A DNA stretch of 32,333 nucleotides from Bdellovibrionales bacterium (GTDB lineage Bacteria; Bdellovibrionota; Bdellovibrionia; Bdellovibrionales; UBA1609). A program made the position numbers and the translations under genes. A model generated the notes under the pieces. It was given only the letters and a program-made list of their open reading frames with translations. It had not been told where the DNA came from and did no database searches. The stretch spans positions 1-32,333 of the forward strand of contig JABSOQ010000031.1 in NCBI GenBank assembly GCA_013216195.1. Reading direction: 5' to 3'. Shown piece after piece: positions 16,140-22,941 of this stretch; within the stretch, counting starts at the first letter, position 1; each line of letters opens with the position of its first letter.

Positions 16140-16919
16140 ATGAAAAGGTTTTTATTGGTTTTGGTGGGCCTATTTGCAACGACAGCAATGGCAGAAGACA
16201 CACCCTTTATGCATCTTTTGGGTTATTCAGCCAATGGTTCACATATGGCTTTTCAAGAAGTTGTGATCCAAGATGGTTCAGGTAATCTCACTTCGCAGAT
16301 TTACATCCTTGATACGGTAAACGATAAGTATGTTCCTTTAGGTTGGAGCCGTAGCCCCGAGCTTTCAGATTATCTTGACGTAAACGGTGAACTCGGCGAG
16401 GAGCAAGCTCTTCAGTCCCTCTCAAGTTTTACAAAATCAGCTAGAGCGAAAGCCAGCTCTGTTTTAAGTCAATATGGTATCGATCCAACTAAAGGTGAAC
16501 AATTGCTAGTGACCTTTGGTCCACGCATTGGTGGCTTGGTTTACAATGATAAGCAAGTCTATCTGTACAAGAGCGGTGAGGTGATCGATGTGACTGCAGA
16601 GCGTTTCGAAGGCTGCAAAGGTTTAGAGGGGCTTATTCCTGATCTCGGCCCTAACAAGCTTTTGGGTTATTCAATTGTTGCGACATCGGCTGACAAAGAG
16701 TTTTATGCACCAGTTGTAGTTCATGACGATAAGCTAAAAAGAGGCGGTCAAGGCTGGGTGCCGACTTCAAGAGGCTGCCCACAAGACTATTCTGTTGCAG
16801 GTGCGGTTGCCTATGGTGATCAAGTGACTTTGATCGTGCAGGTTCAAACTTTTGGTTTCGAGGGAGCTGATGTGAGCTTGATTACAGTTCCATTTAGTTT
16901 CTCTGAAGTGGTCGACTAG
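16140..16919 (+). CDS. Secreted DUF2259-like protein
   Basis: The start is ATG 16140, preceded by AAAGGAGAG; an upstream in-frame extension from 16074 would bury the signal peptide. The first 18 residues (MKRFLLVLVGLFATTAMA) are a classic Sec signal peptide with cleavage after AMA, so the 241-residue mature part is periplasmic or secreted. It begins HLLGYSANGSHMAFQEVVIQ, then DGSG and a D-T-V-N-D strand, matching the DUF2259 'predicted secreted protein' pattern in which a beta-propeller-like YS-x-GS-x-AF repeat is followed by QDG. A second copy-like stretch starts near LLGYSIVATSADKEFY. The function of the family is unknown. The gene stands alone and ends at a strong terminator. Confidence 0.65.
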   Translation: MKRFLLVLVGLFATTAMAEDTPFMHLLGYSANGSHMAFQEVVIQDGSGNLTSQIYILDTVNDKYVPLGWSRSPELSDYLDVNGELGEEQALQSLSSFTKSARAKASSVLSQYGIDPTKGEQLLVTFGPRIGGLVYNDKQVYLYKSGEVIDVTAERFEGCKGLEGLIPDLGPNKLLGYSIVATSADKEFYAPVVVHDDKLKRGGQGWVPTSRGCPQDYSVAGAVAYGDQVTLIVQVQTFGFEGADVSLITVPFSFSEVVD

Positions 16920-16941
16920 CTTTGAGATACTGAGCACAACA

Positions 16942-16974
16942 AAAAAAGCCCCGGTTGATCACTGGGGCTTTTTT
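16942..16974. terminator. Bidirectional Rho-independent terminator
   Basis: Stem GCCCCGGT (16948-16955) pairs with ACTGGGGC (16961-16968) around loop TGATC, with one G-U pair. It is flanked by a run of A on the left and TTTTTT on the right, so it works on both strands. It separates the convergent secreted-protein and peroxiredoxin genes. Confidence 0.9.
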
Positions 16975-16997
16975 ATTAGAGCTAACAAATTATGCGA

Positions 16998-17519
16998 TCA
17001 CGGCTTGAGGTGATCATCTCCTGGCTTCCAGCCAGCTGCGCAGAGCTCTCCCGATTTTAGACCATTCAGCACTCTTAAAATTTCACCAGTATCACGGCCA
17101 ACATTTAGATTGTGAATACCCGTGTACTGTATTGTTCCTTCAGGGTCGATGATAAAAGTGCCGCGAGTTGCGATACCAGCGTCTTCAATAAGCACTCCAT
17201 AATCACGAGAAACTCTTTTGGTAACGTCTCCGATGAGTGGGTACTTTAACTCACCTAAGTCATCTTTTATCCATCGCATGTGTGCGTGAACGGAATCGAT
17301 GCTGGCTCCAATTACCTCGGCCCCAACTTCTTTAAAACTATCGAGAGTGTCTCGGAACTGAGTGATCTCAGTAGGGCAAACAAAAGTGAAGTCGAGAGGG
17401 TAGAAGAAAAGAACGACCCATTTGCCTTTGTAATCGCTCAAGCTAATATCTTTAATGTCGCCGCCTTCAACAACAGCAGGGGCTGTAAAAGCCGGTGCGG
17501 GCTGGCCAATCATAGGCAT
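16998..17519 (-). CDS. 2-Cys peroxiredoxin (AhpC/Prx1 type)
   Basis: The enzyme reduces hydrogen peroxide and organic peroxides. Peroxidatic C48 sits in the family motif YPLDFTFVCPTE, with T45 and R119 (ATRGTF) completing the active site. A resolving cysteine, C160, follows near the C-terminus in SGELCAAGW, replacing the usual VCP context. The 173-residue length is typical of the AhpC/Prx1 group. The frame is open to 17549, but AAGGAG (about 17529-17534) with 9-nt spacing selects ATG 17519. No ahpF-type reductase is adjacent, so the electron donor is probably thioredoxin. It is transcribed away from exonuclease III, and the gap between them holds inverted repeats that may regulate both genes. 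Confidence 0.93.
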   Translation of the reverse strand: MPMIGQPAPAFTAPAVVEGGDIKDISLSDYKGKWVVLFFYPLDFTFVCPTEITQFRDTLDSFKEVGAEVIGASIDSVHAHMRWIKDDLGELKYPLIGDVTKRVSRDYGVLIEDAGIATRGTFIIDPEGTIQYTGIHNLNVGRDTGEILRVLNGLKSGELCAAGWKPGDDHLKP

Positions 17520-17566
17520 AGTGTAGATCTCCTTTTGAGAAGTTGCCAATTTCGAGCCTAAACCGT

Positions 17567-17582
17567 GCCACAGTTCTGTGGC
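17567..17582. promoter_or_regulatory. Inverted repeat upstream of the peroxiredoxin gene
   Basis: GCCACAG (17567-17573) and CTGTGGC (17576-17582) are perfect arms separated by TT, about 48 nt upstream of the peroxiredoxin ATG and about 98 nt upstream of the exonuclease III ATG. It does not match the OxyR or PerR consensus as I know them. It could be an operator, or a hairpin in the leader. Confidence 0.4.
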
Positions 17583-17644
17583 GTCAGCAAGAAACTCTGT
17601 AGACGGATTTAAATGGCTTTCACCACTAATGATGCGCCCTGATA

Positions 17645-17677
17645 TTGGAGAAAATTGGGCGGCGTGATAATACGCCC
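17645..17677 (+). promoter_or_regulatory. Putative exonuclease III promoter with -10 inside an inverted repeat
   Basis: A GATAAT hexamer (17666-17671) lies 15 nt after TTGGAG (17645-17650), and only 8 nt before the ATG at 17680. Transcription would thus begin at or next to the start codon. The hexamer is exactly bracketed by the perfect arms GGCGT (17661-17665) and ACGCC (17672-17676). No Shine-Dalgarno sequence precedes the ATG. Confidence 0.4.
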
Positions 17678-17679
17678 AT

Positions 17680-18453
17680 ATGAAAATTATCTCGTGGAAT
17701 GTGAATGGTATTCGAGCATGTGCAGAAAAAGGTTTTCTGAAGTTTTATAACGAAGAAAAACCAGACTTTTTTTGTATTCAAGAGACGAAAGCTCATCCTG
17801 ATCAAATTGAATCTGAGTTGAGAGAGATCAACGGTGTTGCCGGTTACTTTTCGACAGCAAGACGGAAGGGCTACTCGGGCACAGCAATCTTTTCACCTGG
17901 CTTGCAGCCCGAACAGGTAAGCTACGGTATTGGTATTCGCAAGTTCGATTTTGAAGGTCGCTTTGTAGTAGCTGAGACTGAGCAGTTCAAGCTCTACAAT
18001 GTGTACTTTCCTAATGGGGGCTCCGGGCAAGAACGCCATGATTTTAAGCAAGAGTTTTTGGCGAGATTTCAGGAGCATTTACGCGCAGATTTGAAGGCGG
18101 GGCACGAGGTTGTTGTGTTGGGCGATTACAACGTTGCATACCTTGAACACGATGTGCACGACCCGCAGAAGCTCAGCAAGATTAGCGGCTTTTTACCTGA
18201 AGAACGAGATTGGTTTCAGGGCTTCTTAAAAGACGGCTTTGTCGACACCTTTAGACACATGCATCCGGATGAAGAGCAAAAGTTTTCGTGGTGGTCTTAC
18301 CGCGAGCGTGCTCGGTCAGTGAATCGGGGCTGGAGAATTGATCATATTTGTGTCAGTGAGGGCCTGAAAGATCGCATAGTTAGAGCTGAAGTTTTAGATC
18401 AGGTGATGGGCTCAGATCATTGCCCTGTGATGCTTGAGCTGAAGGAGGCTTAA
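17680..18453 (+). CDS. xth: Exodeoxyribonuclease III
   Basis: The enzyme is an AP endonuclease and 3'-5' exonuclease in base-excision repair. The active site is complete: N7 (SWNVNGIRA), E35 (IQETK), D149 and N151 (GDYNV), and D246-H247 (GSDHCPV). The 257-residue length is normal for the XthA/ExoA group. Its ATG has no ribosome binding site and lies 8 nt behind a putative -10 box, so a leaderless mRNA is possible. fxsA starts at the base after its stop. It is transcribed away from the peroxiredoxin gene, so oxidative damage repair and peroxide removal may be expressed together. Confidence 0.95.
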   Translation: MKIISWNVNGIRACAEKGFLKFYNEEKPDFFCIQETKAHPDQIESELREINGVAGYFSTARRKGYSGTAIFSPGLQPEQVSYGIGIRKFDFEGRFVVAETEQFKLYNVYFPNGGSGQERHDFKQEFLARFQEHLRADLKAGHEVVVLGDYNVAYLEHDVHDPQKLSKISGFLPEERDWFQGFLKDGFVDTFRHMHPDEEQKFSWWSYRERARSVNRGWRIDHICVSEGLKDRIVRAEVLDQVMGSDHCPVMLELKEA

Positions 18454-18978
18454 GTGTTTTTTATTCTGTTTTTGCTTTTTGTCGGTATGCCTATGATCGA
18501 GCTTTATCTTTTGCTGAAACTGGGGGCCCAAATCGGTGCTCTAAATACTTTTGGCATTGTGCTTGTTACAGGTTTTGTTGGAGCCTTCTTAGCCAAATCT
18601 CAGGGCCGAGCTATCTTCGCACAGATCCAAGGTGAGTTAAACAAAGGTGGGGTTCCTGCTGATAGCCTACTGCATGGCCTATTGGTATTTGTTGGCGGTC
18701 TCTTGCTGATCACCCCTGGCTTTGTAACTGATGCCTTTGGTTTTTTTCTAGTCGTGCCTTTCACAAGGTTTGTGTTGGTAAAGGCGGTAAAGGCTCATCT
18801 CAAGCATGCTGTGGCAACAGGCAAATACAAGTTCTACAGTGGTCAATCACAGGGCTTTCCTGGTGGAGCAGGCTTCAAGGTCTACACCTACTCGAACCAC
18901 TCGCAGAGATCGAGCGAGACCTTTCAGGGCGGGCCTAGAGCTATTCGTGACGTGAACCCCGAAGTCATAGATGACTGA
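18454..18978 (+). CDS. fxsA: FxsA family inner-membrane protein
   Basis: FxsA is a small cytoplasmic-membrane protein known for relieving phage exclusion by the F plasmid when overproduced in E. coli; its native role is unclear. The family pattern is clear: MPMIELYLLLKLG near the start, GFVGAFLAKSQG with a short Gly-rich loop, then a long hydrophobic stretch LLVFVGGLLLITPGFVTDAFG. There are about three membrane segments in the first 115 residues, followed by a soluble, Gly/Ser-rich tail of about 55 residues. The start is GTG at 18454, adjacent to the xth stop and preceded by AAGGAGG inside the end of xth, so translation is probably coupled. Confidence 0.9.
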   Translation: MFFILFLLFVGMPMIELYLLLKLGAQIGALNTFGIVLVTGFVGAFLAKSQGRAIFAQIQGELNKGGVPADSLLHGLLVFVGGLLLITPGFVTDAFGFFLVVPFTRFVLVKAVKAHLKHAVATGKYKFYSGQSQGFPGGAGFKVYTYSNHSQRSSETFQGGPRAIRDVNPEVIDD

Positions 18979-18987
18979 AGGCATGAG

Positions 18988-19941
18988 CTAGGGTGTGCTG
19001 ATTAAAAAGCCGAGATAAGAAACATAGCCAAAGAGTAAAAACAGACCCATTGGTCTTCCGATAGTGCCTCTGCCGAGATAAAAAATAGGAAATACAATAA
19101 ACAAACCTGCAACCATCCATACACAATCAGAAGTGATGATCTTTTCAGAGGCAGGCATGGGTTGCACAAGAGATGTCGTACCAATTACCCCTAACGTGTT
19201 CATAAGGTTGGAGCCAATGACATTTGAGACTGCGATGTCATTGCGACCACGATAAGCTGCCACAGCAGAGGTAGCCAATTCAGGTAGCCCGGTTCCTACT
19301 GAAATAATTGTCACACCGATGATTCGTTCTGATAGACCAAAAATAGTGCCTAGCTGAATGCCGCCTTCGAGAGCAAGTTGAGCTCCGGCAAGAAGAGCTG
19401 CAAAGCCAACAAGAAGGTAGCCGAAATCCCAATAGACGTTCTTTAATTTAGATTCTTCATCGATTTCGTCATCGTCGGCTTCATCGGCCCCTTCGGATTT
19501 CACAAATGACATATAAAGAAAGCCGGCCAACGCAATAACCAGTGCCGCCCCTTCAATTCGGTCAATGCCTCCATCGTAAGCAAATGTGATCATCGCAATC
19601 GAAGCCATCAGCAAAAACGGAATCTCGACAATTATGGCTCTTTTTTGCACTCTATTCGGCTTGATAAGTGAAGCCACTCCAAGAATTGCCAATAGATTAA
19701 AAATGTTTGAGCCCACCACATTACCTAAAGCAATGTCATTTGCGCCCTTTAGCGCTGCAGTGATGCTGGTAAACAGCTCAGGCGCAGAGGTTCCCGCCGC
19801 GATTACTGTTAGCCCGATCAATGCGGGTGAAATGTTCCATCTCAGAGCTAGACTGACCGCGGCTTTTACCAGGGCTTCTCCGCCGATAAGTAGGATGGCG
19901 AAGCCACCAATTAACATTCCAAATGCAGACACAAGTTCCAT
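18988..19941 (-). CDS. CaCA family calcium/sodium antiporter (YrbG-like)
   Basis: This inner-membrane exchanger of the Ca2+:cation antiporter family has the two inverted alpha repeats that form the ion path. The first is AAGTSAPELFTSI to GNVVGSNIFN (about 48-82), and the second is SVGTGLPELATSA to SNVIGSNLMN (about 212-248). The 317-residue length and about ten hydrophobic segments match the YrbG type. A charged loop rich in Asp and Glu (about 148-165) connects the halves and may sense cation on the cytoplasmic side. The preceding ATG context is poor (GAAG). It converges on fxsA with only 9 nt between the stops and no visible terminator, so read-through is likely. Confidence 0.93.
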   Translation of the reverse strand: MELVSAFGMLIGGFAILLIGGEALVKAAVSLALRWNISPALIGLTVIAAGTSAPELFTSITAALKGANDIALGNVVGSNIFNLLAILGVASLIKPNRVQKRAIIVEIPFLLMASIAMITFAYDGGIDRIEGAALVIALAGFLYMSFVKSEGADEADDDEIDEESKLKNVYWDFGYLLVGFAALLAGAQLALEGGIQLGTIFGLSERIIGVTIISVGTGLPELATSAVAAYRGRNDIAVSNVIGSNLMNTLGVIGTTSLVQPMPASEKIITSDCVWMVAGLFIVFPIFYLGRGTIGRPMGLFLLFGYVSYLGFLISTP

Positions 19942-19975
19942 AGCTTCATTTTTGTACAGCTTATGAGAGTCACTG

Positions 19976-19999
19976 ACAATAGAATGCTCAATCTATTGT
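19976..19999. promoter_or_regulatory. Perfect 8-8-8 inverted repeat upstream of the Ca2+ antiporter
   Basis: ACAATAGA (19976-19983) and TCTATTGT (19992-19999) are perfect arms with an 8-nt spacer. On the minus strand the inner arm runs into TTGTCA, which with 17-nt spacing is followed by TACAAA just before the antiporter ATG. The repeat would thus cover the -35 region and could be a repressor site. The SH3 gene begins 95 nt away on the plus strand. Confidence 0.45.
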
Positions 20000-20093
20000 T
20001 TAGACACGTCATTGATCAAAGTTTGGGCTAGAACATGGCGAAGCTCAGATCAAGGGCTTTACTCAAAGCAAATCCAGAGCAATAGTAAGATTC

Positions 20094-20561
20094 ATGATTC
20101 GGTTTGTATTTGTGTTGCTCTTTTTATCAGCGACGATGTGCCCATCTTTTGCACTAGGGCTTTGCGTAAAGGGCAACAAAGCAAACTTAAGAGAGGGCCC
20201 GGGCAGTCGTTTTGCCATTTCGTGGACAGTTCAACAGCACATGCCGCTTGAAGAAGTGAAGCGGCAAGGTTCTTGGATTCAAGTAAAAGATGTTGATGGT
20301 GCTAAGCACTGGGTTTATAGAACCCTCGTAACTTCTTCGGGTCAGTGTCTAGTGGTAAAGACAAGGATTGCAAACCTCAGGCAGGGGCCCGGCACGAAAT
20401 ACCCACTGGCAAAGCTAAAGAACGCGGGTAGGTATTTTGCGTTTAAGAAGCTGGATTCAGAAAATGGCTGGTACAAGATCGACACAGGGGGCTTGGGTGT
20501 CGCTTGGGTCAGTGAGAAGTTGGTTTGGCGCGCCTTTAGGGTTCAAAAGATCGGCTTCTAG
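20094..20561 (+). CDS. Secreted protein with two bacterial SH3 domains
   Basis: A signal peptide (about residues 1-21, MIRFVFVLLFLSATMCPSFAL) leads to two SH3b domains. Each begins with the signature NLREGPG or NLRQGPG (about 30 and 98) and contains a glycine-tryptophan strand (SWIQVKD and GWYKIDT) and a final WVYRTLV or WVSEKLV. Such domains bind peptidoglycan stem peptides or metals in cell-wall proteins, so a periplasmic wall role is likely. The two copies resemble each other, suggesting duplication. No catalytic domain is present. The ATG has a weak AGTAAGA before it. The gene stands alone. The region after it (20562-20844) holds a hairpin (20642-20664) and no gene. Confidence 0.85.
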   Translation: MIRFVFVLLFLSATMCPSFALGLCVKGNKANLREGPGSRFAISWTVQQHMPLEEVKRQGSWIQVKDVDGAKHWVYRTLVTSSGQCLVVKTRIANLRQGPGTKYPLAKLKNAGRYFAFKKLDSENGWYKIDTGGLGVAWVSEKLVWRAFRVQKIGF

Positions 20562-20844
20562 CGCAACGCATCTTAGTTTTTGGCAATTGGACTGTCTCAG
20601 ATTGATACGTAGTAAGTTTTTCTATTTCAGACTCTGAAATCGGCGGGTAGAATTTCTGCCTGCCCAAAAGGCCAGCACAAATGTTTTGGGAAAAATATTG
20701 TCTTGTCAGGGGTTTACAAAATTTAAGTTGATTTAAGAAATTGTACTTGCATTTGATCATCAACTAATGTGTAAATAGTTCAGTTCCAGATTGGCACTAG
20801 TAAAAATATTTCAGCTAGAGTGCCATCGCGAGGGGGAGGAAAAA

Positions 20845-21219
20845 ATGATTGCAGCAGTTCCATCTGATCTTGTTGAGAAGTGCAGAGAAAAGCTACTAGA
20901 GACTAAGTCCGAACTTTTGAACCGTGTAAGAGAATCACGACAAGACTTAAATAATGACGACAGCAAGGGTGGAGACGAAGGTGACCAAACACTTCGTGCT
21001 TTGGCTGAGACTGAGTTTCTCTCAATGCACGAGCGCTTGAGAAAACAACTCGTCGAAATCGAAATGGCTTTGTCGCGTATCGAGAATGGCGTTTACGGTA
21101 TCTGTGAAGAGACTGAAGAGCCTATTGAATCAGAGAGACTTCTTGCTATTCCTTGGACTCGTTTGAGCATTGAAGGCGCAGAAATAAGAGAGAGCGTCGA
21201 CAAGCGTTACGCACGCTAA
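20845..21219 (+). CDS. DksA/TraR-like RNA polymerase-binding protein lacking zinc ligands
   Basis: The start is ATG 20845, with GGGGGAGG seven bases upstream; an extension from 20791 is unlikely. At 124 residues it has the long coiled coil with an acidic tip (GGDEGDQTLRALAETEF) that in DksA enters the RNA polymerase secondary channel. The C-terminal zinc finger is altered: where the family has four cysteines, this protein has C87, T90, S108 and G111 (GVYGICEET and WTRLSIEGAE), so zinc binding is very unlikely. It resembles the zinc-independent DksA2-type paralogues. The next gene starts 1 nt after its stop. It could adjust ribosomal or stress gene expression in response to ppGpp, but this is inference. 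Confidence 0.85.
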   Translation: MIAAVPSDLVEKCREKLLETKSELLNRVRESRQDLNNDDSKGGDEGDQTLRALAETEFLSMHERLRKQLVEIEMALSRIENGVYGICEETEEPIESERLLAIPWTRLSIEGAEIRESVDKRYAR

Positions 21220-21220
21220 A

Positions 21221-21736
21221 GTGTCAAAATTTGATTCTAAGTTTTTTGATAAGCCCTTTCGCTTTGAGTGCCAGGGCTCTGGTAAGTGCTGTGTCTCTCG
21301 AGGCGAATACGGCCATGTCTATCTCACCTTACAAGACCGTAAAGATATGGCAAAAGCCATGGGTATTCCGACGGCGAGCTTTACCAAAACACATTGTACA
21401 AACGACGATGGTGTTTACCGCTTAAAAGACAATGCTGATGGGCCAGAATGCCGTTTCTTAAATTCGAAAAAACAGTGTGATGTTTACGAGGGGCGACCGA
21501 CCCAGTGTCGCACCTGGCCCTTCTGGCCAGAGAATATGAATGCAAAGACATGGACCAAAGAAATCGCTACTTTTTGCCCGGGCGTTGGTAAAGGCCGAGT
21601 GGTGCCAAAAGAAAGCGTCAAAACTCAGATTTTAGAGCAACACGAGTCAGAGCTAGAGATCTTTGACCCTGAAAAGTTCTTTGTTGCAGATGCGATCACT
21701 GAAGACCAAGTTAAAGAGCTTCTTAAGTCAAAATAA
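21221..21736 (+). CDS. YkgJ family cysteine-cluster protein
   Basis: The 171 residues contain eight cysteines in the CxxxxxCC pattern of the family, which is thought to chelate zinc or iron: C17, C23-C24, C59, C77, C86, C96 and C119. The motifs FECQGSGKCC, YEGRPTQCRTWPFWP and FCPGVG are typical. The function is unknown. The start is GTG 21221, one base after the DksA-like stop, without an own binding site, so translation is coupled. The pairing of a DksA-like protein without zinc ligands and a metal-cluster protein is notable. The stop is 5 nt from the convergent ureohydrolase gene. Confidence 0.9.
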   Translation: MSKFDSKFFDKPFRFECQGSGKCCVSRGEYGHVYLTLQDRKDMAKAMGIPTASFTKTHCTNDDGVYRLKDNADGPECRFLNSKKQCDVYEGRPTQCRTWPFWPENMNAKTWTKEIATFCPGVGKGRVVPKESVKTQILEQHESELEIFDPEKFFVADAITEDQVKELLKSK

Positions 21737-21741
21737 GAGCT

Positions 21742-22785
21742 TTATAGCTTCGCATCTGATTCAGCGAGCCAACCACAAAGTTGAAAAAGCAGTCTGCAGC
21801 CAACGTTTGCATCCCACTCGTTACCGTCACTTGAAGGGGCGACTTCATTTAAGTCGAAGCCGATAAGAGTTTTGCCAGATTTTCCTAGAGATGCGAGTAA
21901 GTAGACGGCCTGATCGTAGCTAAGGCCTCCAGGTACCGGTGTTCCTGTCGAGGGGCAAAACTCAGGGGAGAGACCATCTATATCAAAAGAAACATAAACC
22001 CGCTCAGGCAGGCTCGCGATAATTTCGCTACAGCAATCACTCCAAGTTTTGCCTGCAAACAGCTCGGCCTTGAGTTTTCGATCCCAAAAAGTCTTAATCT
22101 TAGGGTGGCGCTCGGAGTAATTGTATTCCTGTTGAGAGAAGTCTCGAATACCAACTTGAACCAGAGAGTTGGGTGATTGGGGCAACGACATCACGTTATG
22201 CATTATTGAGGCATGAGAGTGATCAAAGCCTTGGTAGCTGACTCGCAGATCGTGGTGAGCATCGATGTGCAAAATCCCAAAATCACCTTGAAGTCTCTCT
22301 GAGAGGAGTTTGAGGTATCCCTCAGGTGTTGAGTGATCACCACCAACTAAGCCAAGCAGTTTTCCTGATTCGACTGTTTTTTTCGAGAATTCGTAGACCT
22401 GACCAACCATGCTTTTGCAGGCAGAATTCACTTCACTCTGCAGCTGGCGGTTTTCAGGGCTGAGTTGGCCACTTTCTTCAAGCTGCGACATGACCATTTC
22501 TGAAAGTGGTCTTACGCGATTGTTGAGCTGTTCTAAGGGCATCAGCGCATCATCCCAGTAGTAGCCCTTTTTCCAGCTGTTTTCGAGATCGAAGTCAAAC
22601 AAGTCAATTTGAGGGCTGGCCTGAAGAATCGCCTGTGGACCTTTCGAGGTGCCTTTTCCATAAGATGTGGTCGTGTCCCAGGGCACAGGAGCTATCACAA
22701 CTTTTGACTCTGCTTTTTTAGCTGGAATACCAAACAAACCGTTTTTGTAGCTACCCGTCAGACCTTCATCAAAACTTTCCATCAT
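21742..22785 (-). CDS. speB: Ureohydrolase, probable agmatinase
   Basis: The arginase/agmatinase fold with its binuclear manganese site is intact: H151 (LVGGDHST), D175, H177 and D179 (HIDAHHDL), and D268 and D270 (SFDIDGLSP). The DHSHASI stretch and the SFDIDGLSPEFCPSTGTP signature are shared by agmatinases and arginases. Agmatine is preferred as substrate by context, because a biosynthetic arginine decarboxylase gene lies about 6 kb further on; agmatine to putrescine and urea would then be complete. Guanidinobutyrase or arginase cannot be excluded. The 347 residues exceed the usual ~305-310, with an insertion near 75-130. The start is ATG 22785, selected by GGGAG at 7 nt; a TTG at 22809 is an alternative. 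Confidence 0.8.
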   Translation of the reverse strand: MMESFDEGLTGSYKNGLFGIPAKKAESKVVIAPVPWDTTTSYGKGTSKGPQAILQASPQIDLFDFDLENSWKKGYYWDDALMPLEQLNNRVRPLSEMVMSQLEESGQLSPENRQLQSEVNSACKSMVGQVYEFSKKTVESGKLLGLVGGDHSTPEGYLKLLSERLQGDFGILHIDAHHDLRVSYQGFDHSHASIMHNVMSLPQSPNSLVQVGIRDFSQQEYNYSERHPKIKTFWDRKLKAELFAGKTWSDCCSEIIASLPERVYVSFDIDGLSPEFCPSTGTPVPGGLSYDQAVYLLASLGKSGKTLIGFDLNEVAPSSDGNEWDANVGCRLLFQLCGWLAESDAKL

Positions 22786-22941
22786 TTTTACGCTCCCGGT
22801 ACTATTCAAATAGGTTAACTAGCTTCTGTCGTCAAACACTGGTCAGAATAGATTGGTGAGTGAGCTCATAGCACCTAGACTCGTTGGGCTTTAGACTCAA
22901 AAAACGAAGAGATTCGTTGTAGTCTTTGAAAAGGGGGTCTC

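Noticed and set aside
20642-20664. Nine-pair hairpin with two wobbles after the SH3 gene
   Set aside because: No T-run, so a terminator is not supported; it is mentioned only as part of the gap.
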